From contig JAUCBJ010004225.1 in the NCBI GenBank assembly GCA_032718475.1, positions 1 through 20,244 of the forward strand: a DNA stretch of 20,244 nt, written 5' to 3'. The notes below the pieces were generated by a model. That model did not search any database and was not told the DNA's origin. It saw nothing but the letters and a program-made list of their open reading frames with translations. Shown piece by piece: positions 8,756 through 17,660 of the stretch; positions within the stretch are counted from its first letter, which is position 1; every line of letters starts with the position of its first letter. Position numbers and translations under genes: made by a program. This stretch comes from Nemertoderma westbladi. Its lineage: Eukaryota; Xenacoelomorpha; Nemertodermatida; Nemertodermatidae.

Positions 8756-9690
8756 TGTTACCACACTGGTTTGCCAGTCCACAAGATGGGTTACAGAGTG
8801 TAGTTGACAGTCGTCCCATCACGTATCACCTATAGTTACATGGCCTACGACCATTTGTTAAATGTCAGACCTTGTCCTGTGTTCTGTCAGAAACAGGTTG
8901 CAGTGGAATCAACTTCAATCTTTTATAAGTCAACCGCATTTGACTTGACAGGCCATTGTAGAAAACCAACCTGTGGTCAAGCAATTCTCATTCCCCATTC
9001 ACCTGCAGCCGAGTTGAGTATAGATAGGAGTCCATTACCTGATAGGCGTTCCATATACAGTATAATTACTATAAGGGACGGGACATTTCAGTGACAGGTT
9101 GTGTACCATATTACTGTCGTAGTTGTAGCAGTGAACTCGTTTAATCATGTAGAGTATACCTGGCCTGGCCTAGCCTGCTGTTGTGTTGTGCAATCATTGC
9201 GTAATTCAATCAAATTCAGTAACTCTCATGGCCACCATGCACATACACCGACTCTACCGGCAGGTGCACCTATTACATAACTTCTATCTGATTTTGAGAT
9301 ATTGGGTGAGCCCTGTTTGACCACCGGCGCCGCCGGCGGCACATACTTAAAGGGGTACAACCTGAGTTCAATGGCCTGTTCAGGTTGCCTTCGATTCTCT
9401 ATGGTTTGTAGGAAATAACAATTGTTAGCGGCTTTGCGCCTACTCAATGGACTCAATCGTTAACCTTGGCTGGGAATCGGATTAATTATCTGGGTTATAC
9501 GCGAATCTAGGGAATTCATGTTTGTAGCTAACTCATTATGTAATGCAGCCGGTCAGTCACCATTACTGAGGCTACTGGTACTATTTGTAAACAACTAATA
9601 CAATTAATTACCTACGAGGGCTGGTGGTAACTAAATCACTTTGAAATGAAGCATGACGGTATACTTTTTATTCACGATAAATTGCCAAGC
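8756..9690. other. Non-coding stretch, no gene recognised
   Basis: Open frames near 8804-9094 (+) and 9226-9456 (-) have no recognisable domain and no splice context I would trust. A small GC-rich patch, CACCGGCGCCGCCGGCGG (9321-9338), falls in the minus-strand one. Nothing else stands out. Confidence 0.5.
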
Positions 9691-9855
9691 AGCAGCTTGG
9701 TCTAGTGTTGATATTCCTGGGCTTCCAATTAGGGAGCCCTGGTTCGATCCCTAGGTGGGGAGGGCGGCACTATTTGGGCACCGTGCTTTAAATGCTGCAG
9801 CCTAGCCCAACCTCAGCTTTCATCCTTCAGGGGTCGATAAATAGGAACCAAGGCA
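9691..9855 (+). mobile_element. tRNA-derived SINE
   Basis: The head resembles a tRNA. There is an A-box-like TTGGTCTAGTGTTG (9697-9710), an anticodon-arm region with CTTCCAATT, and a near-perfect B box GGTTCGATCC (9741-9750). It lacks a foldable acceptor stem, so it is not a tRNA gene. The body follows, ending near GGGGTCGATAAATAGG (9830-9845), a motif type seen in the tails of several marine-invertebrate SINEs. The CTTCCAA loop would fit a tRNA-Gly(TCC)-like ancestor. The 3' boundary is uncertain and the element may continue to about 10020. Confidence 0.65.
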
Positions 9856-10020
9856 ACTTGGGAAACAGAGTGGAATGGTTTACTGTGGAATATCACCGCC
9901 CATGGTGGTGAACAGGTATTCCTTAACGCGCCTAAAAGATTCTCCCATCCATAAATTGCCTTTAACGGATTTATAGCCGACGGCTCAGGAATAAAGATTT
10001 ATCCCAAAAACATGAAGGAG

Positions 10021-11430
10021 GTATAAAACAAAGGCAACACATTTTCATAACAATAGCGGACAACTCACTTTTAAATTATTGGATGGATAATACAACAGCT
10101 GATGTATTCCAAAAATTAGTACACCGGTTCAATGCGTGCGTAATGCGTATGCTGTTTTCGCAAGATGCAAAACGCGTGTCGTTATTATTATTCGTGTTCA
10201 ATCTTTAACTCTAACATTGCTGAGTTAATCTTACCGGTATTACATAACGCCATGGCGATGATGTAACATTAGCACACGGCACATTCCGAATGACAGTATC
10301 CAGCAAACATCACTCATCTCGGGTTGATTAATACCCAAACTATGTAGCCTTAGGCACCTCCCCAAAGTAATACCAGCTAAAGTTAGTTAGTGCTGTTCTA
10401 AAGGCCCCAAATAGAAGATTTATATGAAAATTAACAGATGGATGGTGTTACTTCTTATTTGCCGTTGATGTCATAATTATTGAGGTAGCGTTGTCGGGAT
10501 CAGTGAATCTTTCATACAGTGACAAACGGCATCCATCATTGAATGCGGATGCTTTTATGGTATATTCTGGTAGGAACAAGATTTCCTTCATCAAATACAA
10601 CAGTAGGACTTGCCCGGATAACCAAACTAGCAGTATCTAAACCAAAAGCCACAAAGAACAGAGCCCTGCCGTCAGCACCATGGGAAAGCCGTGATCCATG
10701 TGCATTGAATTGTAAAAATAATTGATGGCGTGGCGTACATTGGAGGGCACGGCGCATCTGCAAACAATGAAACTGTTTCCTTAATCCCGCGGCTGACCTT
10801 TTGTGAAACTCACATCGGAATAATTACGCATTGCGCCTGTGTCTCTCTTTCTTAAACATCGTCTAGACATTGTGCGCATCCCGCTTGATGGCGGGATAAT
10901 TACTTGTGCGGAGGGAGCCGTTGATCCCGGATATGACACGGAACCAATCCATTGTATTATGTATTACAATGTTGGAGAAAGTTAACGAGATGTGATAGAT
11001 TCGTTTTGCCAAGCACAAGGGTAAGTTGATACTTCAAAAGTTAAATAAATTAAATACAATAAATATTTATGATTTAATGATTCAAGGGTATATTTGGGAT
11101 GCTAATACAATGCCCTTAGTGCATATCATGAAACGAATATTAGTCAAGAAGTGCGGCAAACTAGGTGTAGCGAAAGGAGACAAACTGTTCGTGGCGTTGG
11201 CTGAGGGTAATTGGTTTTTTATTGTCATTATCAATTCAATTAATTTATCTATGACGATACTCCTCTGTGGTAATTGGTGTGCTTCCCCCACCTGTCTCTT
11301 TAACCAGTTACTTTATAAGACTTTAAGAACGGCGTAATTGTAACAAACACAACCCATTTAAGTCTCAAATATACTAGTTCACCCCATTGTCGCGCATCGT
11401 AATTATAAGCCACACTCGTCCCCCAAATAT
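10021..11430. other. Non-coding stretch, no gene recognised
   Basis: This AT-rich DNA has scattered short frames, none with a recognisable domain. Frames near 10536-10763 overlap on both strands with no motif. The frame at 11026-11337 starts at a non-ATG codon and is rich in Ile, Leu and Asn, as expected by chance. A 7-bp hairpin, ATCCCGC/GCGGGAT, lies near 10877-10896. Confidence 0.55.
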
Positions 11431-11973
11431 ATGGTCTATCCTGGGCCTCGCCGCGCAGTGGCCCCAGTCATTGTGCCACCCCTGACCCATTCTGACACAC
11501 CCACTGTGGGGCCCGTATCCCACTCTGTCTCTCCAAGTCCCATGGAATCTGGGTACCCACACCTTACACCCCGACTAGGTCAGGTCAGGTTCTGGGTCAT
11601 TGATTCAGAAAACAGGCCTCACAGGCGTCAGTTATCTCCTGACCGGCTGTCTGTCTTACTCCCTACTGGAGCGAGAGCAGCCAACAATTCTCTGAGTCCC
11701 TTTCCTGATGACCTTTCTGGCCCAAACCCTGGGTTACCAGGGATTCCAGATTGCGAGGGGGAGAGGGATTCTGGAGTTGGAGGCTACTCTCATGTTCCAC
11801 ACCGACCAACCAAGCCGTTCCTGAAGCTGAGGCAAGTTCATAGACTAGCCTTAGTTAACACCCTAACACTCGGGTCCCCAATGCGACAAGGTGAGCTGAC
11901 TGCCTTGGCAGATAAGCTTTACCTTAGGGCTGTGGGTATTCAAGACCACCGAATGGCAGACTGGACAGACTGA
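11431..11973 (+). pseudogene. Retrotransposon N-terminal region and endonuclease start (copy A)
   Basis: The frame is open for 180 codons. A Pro/Ser-rich leader is followed by a segment with GVGGYSHVP and then VNTLTLGSPMRQGELTALA (the first strand and helix of an APE-type endonuclease, equivalent to the NxxTL start). The frame is lost just after QDHRMADWTD. Copy B at 14757-15509 carries the same segment in inverted orientation, with QEHRK where this copy has QDHRM. The conserved catalytic Glu of the QE(T/H) motif is therefore Asp here, one more sign of decay. Confidence 0.75.
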
Positions 11974-12014
11974 TGCGGTTCTGATTAAGGACATGGGGGC
12001 GGTGGGCGACTTGC

Positions 12015-12262
12015 GTGGATCAGCATGCATTCCTAACTTTCCTGAGTGACTTTAATGCAAGTCTACATCACTCATCTACATGTCATACTGGACCAAGTGG
12101 TCACAAGTCCCAGATAGACCATATTCTGTATGTAAATTCAGTCGTAGGAAATACAGAAGCTCTGTACAAGATTGTAGATGCATTTACACTTCGACCCCTT
12201 TCCAGTGATTACCGCCTTATTGTGGCCAAGGTAAGTCTCCGCGCTAGCAGAATTGCGATTAT
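12015..12262 (+). pseudogene. Retrotransposon endonuclease C-terminal fragment (copy A)
   Basis: The translation shows SDFNAS (family form GDFNA), then GHKSQIDHIL and SSDYRLIVAKV (family form SDHRLxVAKV). The Gly of GDFN is Ser and the catalytic His of SDH is Tyr, so the nuclease would be dead even if the fragment were expressed. Between SDFNA and SQIDHI the spacing is much shorter than in intact elements, so there is an internal deletion. No true ATG opens this fragment. Confidence 0.8.
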
Positions 12263-12313
12263 GATTTTAGTGTGTCATAGTATCAGGTAGTATTTCCAGG
12301 TCTACCTTTTACC

Positions 12314-12395
12314 TGAGCCGCTAGCTACGTGGTTAGAGCGGCAGACTTCCAATTTCGATCCCAAAGCCTTTGCAAGCTGTCCCCAACAAAAAGTT
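12314..12395 (+). mobile_element. tRNA-derived SINE head inside copy A
   Basis: GCTACGTGGTTAGAGCGGC (12323-12341) is a good tRNA A-box region. ACTTCCAATTTCGATCCC follows, where anticodon-arm and B-box words run together because about 15-20 bases of the T-arm side are missing. Like the SINE at 9691 it has CTTCCAATT, so both may derive from a similar tRNA. The body after about 12395 is not recognisable. Confidence 0.6.
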
Positions 12396-12451
12396 ATAAT
12401 AATATGAAACCACTCATTCACCCATAACACTAATAATAAATTATATAAAAT

Positions 12452-12815
12452 TCTCTGGATGGCACATTCACAAGAATGCTACGCCGGGTTCATTGTGTCA
12501 AGTACAATGGACACATCTCCAATCAGATTCTATGCAACATTGGAGGTGTTCCATTAGTCTCCCCTAGCTTGACAATTGAACGGAACCGCCTCCGCTTTGC
12601 AGGACATTGCTTTCGCCGTGCTAGACCAGCCAGTGCATAGTCTTGTGCTTTGGTGGTCTCATGGAGTGAATAAGCATGGTGGACAGCCCATGGCTTTCTT
12701 GAGACGCATCTTAAAGGACACTGGCCTTGAAAATGCGGATGATCTAGATAATGTGATGTGTGATACGGAGTTGTGGCGGCGCAATTTTGTCGACAAGCCG
12801 GCACTGCATTCTTAA
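12452..12815 (+). pseudogene. Retrotransposon C-terminal region, frameshifted (copy A)
   Basis: The frame beginning SLDGTFTRMLRR continues through GGVPLVSP and NRLRFAGHCFRR to a TAG at 12638-12640. The coding sense then resumes in the +1 frame with HSLVLWWSHGVNKHGGQP, DTGLENADDL and ELWRRNFV, ending at TAA 12813-12815. This is the typical post-RT tail of RTE-like LINEs (TYTRxLR, RRLRFAGHC, a Gly-rich GxxxFL, then EWRR). One small indel near 12640 separates the two parts. The AT-rich run after the stop (ATATATATGTAATATAAATAA) is the likely 3' end. Confidence 0.85.
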
Positions 12816-12877
12816 TATATATGTAATATAAATAATGTACCATGCCGGGAGGAGTAGCACACCCCGACTACTGTTAC

Positions 12878-13035
12878 TGTGGCACCCCCACCCCTACCCA
12901 TTCTGACAATACTGGGCCACTGCCACAGTGGCCCAGTATACCTGCGTCCCACTCTGTCCCATCCAAGTCCCATGGCATCTGGGCCACCCACACCTTACAC
13001 CACGACCCCTGTCGCTCGTCACTGCTCAACCCTGC
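12878..13035 (+). mobile_element. 5' piece of the same retrotransposon (copy C)
   Basis: This matches the region of copy A at about 11464-11575. Shared words in order are CACCC..ACCCATTCTGACA, then TCCCACTCTGTC, CCAAGTCCCATGG, ATCTGGG and ACCCACACCTTACACC. It begins about 60 bp after the 3' end of copy A and in the same orientation, giving a head-to-tail arrangement. It carries an extra hairpin (12909-12939) absent from copy A. Nothing downstream continues the element. Confidence 0.7.
12909..12939. repeat. Perfect 14-bp hairpin with 3-nt loop
   Basis: ATACTGGGCCACTG (12909-12922) and CAGTGGCCCAGTAT (12926-12939) are exact reverse complements around CCA. In the homologous part of copy A only something like the right arm exists (CCACTGTGGGGCCCGTATCCC, near 11502-11522). 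The left arm therefore looks newly made, by a fold-back copying event. Confidence 0.8.
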
Positions 13036-14416
13036 TGACAAGGAAATAATAATTTTGGAGCCACGAAATAATATATCAACTAAATATACCAGGCAATCAT
13101 ATCATCAAATGTGATTTTATTTCTATTGTAGTGACATGAAATCATATACTGAAATATATGGGTGTGTCATCATACAGTATATACACTCATTCTAGTGATT
13201 TGTAAACACAGTAACTGAGCGGCCAATACAATGAGTAATTGTGCTTCGCTTAGCTAGCTCTACATTTCTTTACCTGCGTTAACTTTGTATCAACGTAAGC
13301 TGGTATGACACACAAATAACTCACCCCGAGGCCCGGGAATACACTCCATCTAAAAAGCATCATATTCCTCATCTTTCTTCATTAAAACTTTAATTGGTTA
13401 ACGTAAATCAAACCGGCTGCTCCTGCTACACAACACGACGGCTTGACGTGTGTCTAATAAGTAAAGCCAAGAATCCATAATAACTTTTTAGTTTTCCCTC
13501 TTGACTTGAGGTGTGTGTGGTGACTCATTAAATTACTCCATGATTATAACGTGTTGTTTCTCAGATAATTCGTCTACGTGAACGTGTAGCTTCGTAGAGG
13601 AAACGCGCCACGTTAAACAGGCTATCCCTCGTCGTCCAACTGAGATAACCTGATGGTTTTGCTTAGCTTCACCTCTGGATAAAAACAGGTCCCTAAGACG
13701 CGGCATATGTCCTATTTCCTTTCATCCTTTGTTTCGCGTTAGTTGCTGAGATTGATAAGGTAATGATGCACTGACAAGCAGGGAGCGTTCCAGGTCCATC
13801 CGCCTGTTAATCCATTAGTTATTGCGCTGGTTCCTGTACAACGTTTATCGATCCGAGCGGGCCCCGACCTGGCGCCATTGGACCGTGAGTGCCTGGATCC
13901 CATCTGGTGGAACTACGGCTAGGTGCCTTGACTTACTGCCTGACACTCGATGGTGAGTCACGGCCCCAGTCCAGAACAAGCATCATTCCTTTATGCTCGT
14001 TGTTTGCGGTTAGGGAATGAGTGACGTAGAAACGGCTTTGTCCTTTATAACAATGGCTCATCTAAAGTTATAAACTCTTTGTTGCCATATAATTTTATGA
14101 TTATTTCCTTGTCAACATTACTACACTGTAACATGTTTAATTCGGAGCTTTGTCCGCATATCTTTGTCTACCTATATGATAATATGAAGAGGATTATTTA
14201 AATTTACTGTCATCTGGTACAAAATTGGCAAACTTCGTGTGGATTGATTCGAATAAATTTAATTGTATAATAAAACTCATGAAATGTTTGTTTTCAATGT
14301 GTGTTTGTTTGTATGTTATATCTTCCAGCAATTTGCATGACACATTAAGCGATATGTCACAGTTCATATGTCACAGATCTCGGAACTTTATTTCGTTAAG
14401 GTTTGACCCCTCCGTG
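13036..14416. other. Non-coding stretch, two donor-like sites
   Basis: No gene is recognised. A GC-richer patch at 13790-13975 contains two splice-donor-like words, GACC|GTGAGT near 13882 and GATG|GTGAGT near 13950. An untranslated exon of the downstream zinc-finger gene there is imaginable, but nothing confirms it. The rest is AT-rich. Confidence 0.4.
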
Positions 14417-14418
14417 TA

Positions 14419-14756
14419 GTCTACCTGCAACTCCCGAAAATTAAGTTTAGATGGCATTTTTTGTTAATGGTTGGCATCCACCTGATTTTTGTACTTCAAG
14501 ACATGGCGAATCCGGCTAGGCCGGATGCCACCTCTGCATTTTTGATTTAATGCCTTTTTTTGGGCTTCAAAGTTTTTTGCTCAAAAATGGGTTTTTTCGA
14601 TTTTAGGATACAAGTTAATGGTGAATGTTAGTAAATCTCGTCTCTTAACCAGTGTGTTTATTGAAAGTTAATCAAAATGCATCAATGTTGTCCTGAAACA
14701 GTTATAAATACTTTGGTGAAGAAAAAAATTTCCGAAATTCCCTTCCATTCTTCCAA
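14419..14756 (+). repeat. Left 338-bp terminal inverted repeat
   Basis: Compared with the reverse complement of 16105-16443, I count one 1-bp indel (TGCAACTCC versus TGCCAACTCC) and about four substitutions, so roughly 98-99% identity. The TIR contains GGCTAGGCCGG and a T-rich stretch near 14570-14600. The inner edge is TTCCAA (14751-14756), exactly where the retrotransposon fragment starts. Confidence 0.9.
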
Positions 14757-15461
14757 GGCTCCCTCTAGTGATTCTGAGAGTACTCCTAAGTCATCAGCAA
14801 AGTCTAGATCAGTTAGGTACTTGGCAGGATTTCCTCGATTTCTGGAGCCAGTAGGTGGAGTTATCATCACCCCATCATCATTGTGATGATCTAAGGACAT
14901 GCGTAGAACATAGTCAACAACAATTATGAACAAGAATGGTGCAAGTGTGTCTCCCTGGAGGACGCCCCATAACACTTCAAATGGTTCTGTGTCACCGTCA
15001 ACAGTAGACACAAATGTTGTCGAACCATCGCATACTGATCTGATTGCTGCAATAATTTCGATATCCAATGCTGCATGTGCAGTTGGATTCATCAATAGAC
15101 CAATTCCACCATTACCACTGTCATCTGCTGACGCGAGGGAGGGTCGCCAACCGCCCCCCATGTCCTTAATCAGAACCTCATCAGTCTGTCCAGTCTGCTT
15201 TCGGTGCTCTTGAACACCCACTGCGCTAAGAGAAAGCTTATCTGCCAAGGCAGTCAGCTCACCTTGTCGCATTGGGGTCCCGAGTGTTAGGGTGTTTACT
15301 GAGGCTAGTCTAGAGACTTGCCTCAGATTCACCAATGGCTTTGTTGGTCGGGGTGGAACATGAGAGTAGCCTCCAACTCCAGAATCCCTCTCCCCATCAC
15401 AATCTGGCCTCCCTGGTGACCCAGGGTGTGGTCCAGAAAGGTCATCAGGAAAGGGACTCAA
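14682..15461 (-). pseudogene. In-frame endonuclease-RT chimera (truncated LINE ORF)
   Basis: There are 259 codons without a stop, but the first codon used here is TTG and the frame is open further upstream to about 15526, with no ATG, so no proper start exists. Residues 1-130 carry the endonuclease start (NTLTLGTPMRQGEL at 56-69, QEHRK at 84-88, GNGGIGLLMNPTAHAAL). From about residue 133 the protein is RT: DGDTEPFEVLWGVLQGDTLAP (RT motif B, 155-175) and YLTDLDFADD (motif C, catalytic FADD at 221-224). RT motif A, with its own catalytic Asp, is missing, so it is inactive. The last ~24 residues (from LEEWKG) are encoded by the TIR, not by the LINE. The deletion kept the frame. Confidence 0.85.
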
Positions 15462-15509
15462 AGAATTGTTGGCTGCGCTCTCTCCAGTAGGGGGTGAGAC
15501 AGGCCGATA
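14757..15509 (-). mobile_element. Retrotransposon fragment, copy B, inside the TIR element
   Basis: Same family as copies A and C, opposite orientation. It spans the endonuclease start and the catalytic part of the reverse transcriptase, with the intervening endonuclease body and N-terminal RT removed. Homology with copy A begins near 15509 (CCTACTGGAG) and continues to about 15145. Its 3' end coincides with the inner edge of the left TIR. Confidence 0.9.
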
Positions 15510-16104
15510 AACGCCAGAGATACTTCAAAATTCATATTTGTATTTAACAATTATTTCCCAAAGACACAACAGGATGTTGATTAACAGTCGAAGGTTATAG
15601 CCATGCGACGTGTTTCACATTTAATGTCCCAAAACTCTGGAAAGGTATAAACTGAGGAAAACTGCATTACCTGTAAATTAAATTCTTATTAAATTGTCTT
15701 ATTTGGTCTGTTGCTATGGTAACCTGGACTGTAAATGTCACCCGAATGTGTACAATATGATGGGAAGTATCAACATGCTACTTAGCTGTAGAGATATTTT
15801 TAAATAATTACAAATATGGGAGCAAATATTTGAGTAAAGGTACGCGAATTCTCTACTTAAACTTAATATTTTGATACTTCTGAAAATTACTCAGGTCCAA
15901 ATAATGGGCTTGTGTCTGCGACATTGGATGCTATTTGATATTATAATACCCTTGATGTGTTCCCAGGATGTTATTTAAGTTGTGTGATGGGTTTTTTAAT
16001 TTTAAAACAGTTTGTTGATTTTATCAGGAAAAGGACAGGTGAGAGAAAGCAATTATTAAATTAAATTTCATAAATCTGTTGCTAAGGCGGTAACTAGGGC
16101 CTGT
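15510..16104. other. Non-coding interior of the TIR element
   Basis: About 600 bp of AT-rich DNA between the retrotransposon fragment and the right TIR, with no open frame of note. It contains GTTGCTATGGTAAC (15710-15723), a two-half-site match to the RFX-type X-box, and a looser GTTGCT..GGTAAC at 16078-16094. Both may be chance. Confidence 0.5.
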
Positions 16105-16443
16105 TTGGAAGAATGGAAGGGAATTTTGGAAATTTTTTTCTTCACCAAAGTATTTATAACTGTTTCAGGACAACATTGATGCATTTTGATTAACTTTCAA
16201 TAAACACACTGGTTAAGAGACGAGATTTACTAACATTCACCATGAACTTGTATCCTAAAATCGAAAAAACCCATTTTTGAGCAAAAAACTTTGAAGCCCA
16301 AAAAAAGGCATTAAATAAAAAATGCAGAGGTGGCATCCGGCCTAGCCGGTTTCGCCATGTCTTGAAGTACAAAAATCAGGTGGATGCCAACCATTAACAA
16401 AAAATGCCATCTAAACTTAATTTTCGGGAGTTGGCAGGTAGAC
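16105..16443 (-). repeat. Right 339-bp terminal inverted repeat
   Basis: Inverted partner of 14419-14756. The inner edge TTGGAA (16105-16110) mirrors TTCCAA at the left. The outer end GTAGAC is followed by TA. The near identity of the arms implies a recent insertion or gene conversion between the arms. Confidence 0.9.
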
Positions 16444-16494
16444 TAGTGACATCGAAAGTAAATTAATCAAGCCCATTAAAAATTAATAAATAAG

Positions 16495-16725
16495 TAGGGG
16501 TTGAGCGGTGAGTTGATAATCCAAAATAATAAAATACCGTTGTGGGTAATTGTGGTAGGAAGTCAATGGGGGTTGAACCAGCGCTGTACTGTATACCGCT
16601 CCATGGTTTCGCCCATCTTCAGCAGCGCGATAAGTCAGACAGTGTCCATGGTCGAAGCTGTTAGCGCGCTGCTGACTATGGCCAATACCATAGGAGGGTA
16701 CCGTACAGCGTTGGTTCAACCCCTA
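16495..16725. mobile_element. Small TA-flanked foldback element (MITE-like)
   Basis: The left end GGGGTTGA (16497-16504) and right end TCAACCCC (16716-16723) are inverted and flanked by TA on both sides. A much longer imperfect palindrome lies within (about 16569-16723). GGGGTTGAACCAGCGCTGTAC at its left pairs with GTACAGCGTTGGTTCAACCCC at its right, and inner blocks TCCATGGT, CAGCAGCGCG and their partners also pair. The left terminus is therefore ambiguous: either 16497 or about 16569. It has no coding capacity. It lies 50 bp from the larger TIR element. Confidence 0.7.
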
Positions 16726-16751
16726 GTGATGCCCTTCCTTAGTTTTTTCAA

Positions 16752-16860
16752 TTTATCAATTCACCGATTTTTCTATTTATCACTCGGTTCATTAGTCACT
16801 CGTTACATTTCTCACTCGGTATATTTGGCCTTCTTGTCATTCGATCCATTTGTCACTATA
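16752..16860 (+). repeat. Degenerate 16-bp tandem repeat
   Basis: Successive units such as TTTATCACTCGGTTCA (16776-16791), TTAGTCACTCGTTACA (16792-16807) and TTTCTCACTCGGTATA (16808-16823) share the core TCACTCG. Looser units lie on both sides (16752-16767, 16824-16860). It is old and diverged, in contrast to the perfect array at 4293-7299. Confidence 0.7.
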
Positions 16861-17460
16861 TTTGCCACACAGTCATTTTCACAAGATGTATCAATCTTTT
16901 GGTCAGTTTATCACAAAGTTATCAGGTGTATTAATCTAATAATAATAAATAATTTCTTTAGTTTCTCTCTACCTTAGCTGCAGGGCTGCAGTCTACTCTA
17001 ATTGTAATATCCTATATTGTTAGTGTTTTATTGTTACCTAATCAAATAATTATGTTTTTCTGCGAATAACCCATTCAATTAGCATCTGCCTTCAAATATC
17101 AGTTAATTATTCAGTGAAAAAAAAACTATGACTAAAGTATGACTAAGGGGTTAAGACTATAGTATATCTACACTTACACATGTTGATCAACAAAACTTAA
17201 TGACTAGGGCAGCTCCACCATGACGGATGTCTTCTCTAAGGGAAATAGGCATGTAACTATATTGTATTTACTGGTACTGACTGGTACTGGTTGTCATTGG
17301 TTAAATGTTTGTGAGTATATAGGAGGGATCAGGGTATAGGGGGAACCTTGTTGGCGCAGGCTGGGAGCGGGATCTTGACCATATACGGGAGTGCTGGGTG
17401 TAGGATTGACGCGTGCCACTTTCCCTCCACCCAGCGAGGCTGCCAACAGGTTGTTGGATG
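16861..17460. other. AT-rich non-coding stretch
   Basis: No gene is seen. Near 17270-17297 there is a short ACTGGTACTG duplication. From about 17330 base composition rises towards the presumed promoter of the zinc-finger gene. Confidence 0.55.
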
Positions 17461-17660
17461 GGCGCCTGTGTGTATGACTCATTAACCGTCATAGTGGCTG
17501 GCTATTGGCCAAGGAGTTTCTATCCCAGCTCTATAGCGGCCAACTAACAATGGATAATCAACAAAGGAAGGCTGCCCCAGTGGGACGGCGTGTGCCCACT
17601 CATTTATATTCGGCACGCGGCTTCTAATGCTTATTATATACATTGTGTGTCCACGAAGGA
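17461..17660 (+). promoter_or_regulatory. Candidate promoter of the zinc-finger gene
   Basis: Upstream of the zinc-finger exon are an AP-1-type TGACTCA (17475-17481), an inverted CCAAT box in GCTATTGGCC (17501-17510) and a TATA-like TTATTATATA (17631-17640). The spacing would put a transcription start near 17660 and leave a leader of about 180 bases. These are motif matches only. No start site can be read from the sequence. Confidence 0.3.

Larger units (their letters stand above)
11440..12830 (+). mobile_element. Decayed non-LTR retrotransposon, copy A
   Basis: Three retrotransposon pieces follow each other in correct 5'-3' order: an upstream proline-rich region with the endonuclease start (to ~12005), the endonuclease end (12015-12262) and the post-RT C-terminal region (12452-12815). 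The middle of the endonuclease and the whole reverse transcriptase are missing. A SINE head sits between the second and third pieces. The C-terminal block has the hallmarks of the abundant invertebrate LINEs often mislabelled as host proteins. It looks RTE-like, but the clade is not settled. The element cannot move on its own. Confidence 0.85.
14417..16445. mobile_element. 2.0-kb long-TIR composite element with TA target site
   Basis: The element proper is 14419-16443. Its ends read GTCTACCTGC inward on both sides and are flanked by TA (14417-14418 and 16444-16445), as expected for Tc1/mariner-like or similar integration. The terminal inverted repeats are 338 and 339 bp and nearly identical. 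The interior (14757-16104) has a minus-strand retrotransposon fragment followed by ~600 bp of AT-rich non-coding DNA. No transposase is present, so it is non-autonomous. It could be a foldback/MITE-type element that acquired LINE sequence, or a LINE fragment that was already in place when the arms were duplicated. Confidence 0.85.

Noticed and set aside
9691-9760. Genuine tRNA gene
   Set aside because: A and B boxes are present but the acceptor stem does not pair and a SINE body follows.
11026-11337. 103-codon plus-strand ORF
   Set aside because: Non-ATG start, low-complexity AT-driven composition, no recognisable domain or splice context.
14677-15213. Plus-strand ORFs over the retrotransposon copy B
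   Set aside because: They are antisense shadows of the minus-strand RT fragment.
16501-16977. 158-codon plus-strand ORF
   Set aside because: It runs across the foldback element and the 16-bp degenerate repeat and starts at GTG or TTG-type codons. It is a product of repeats.
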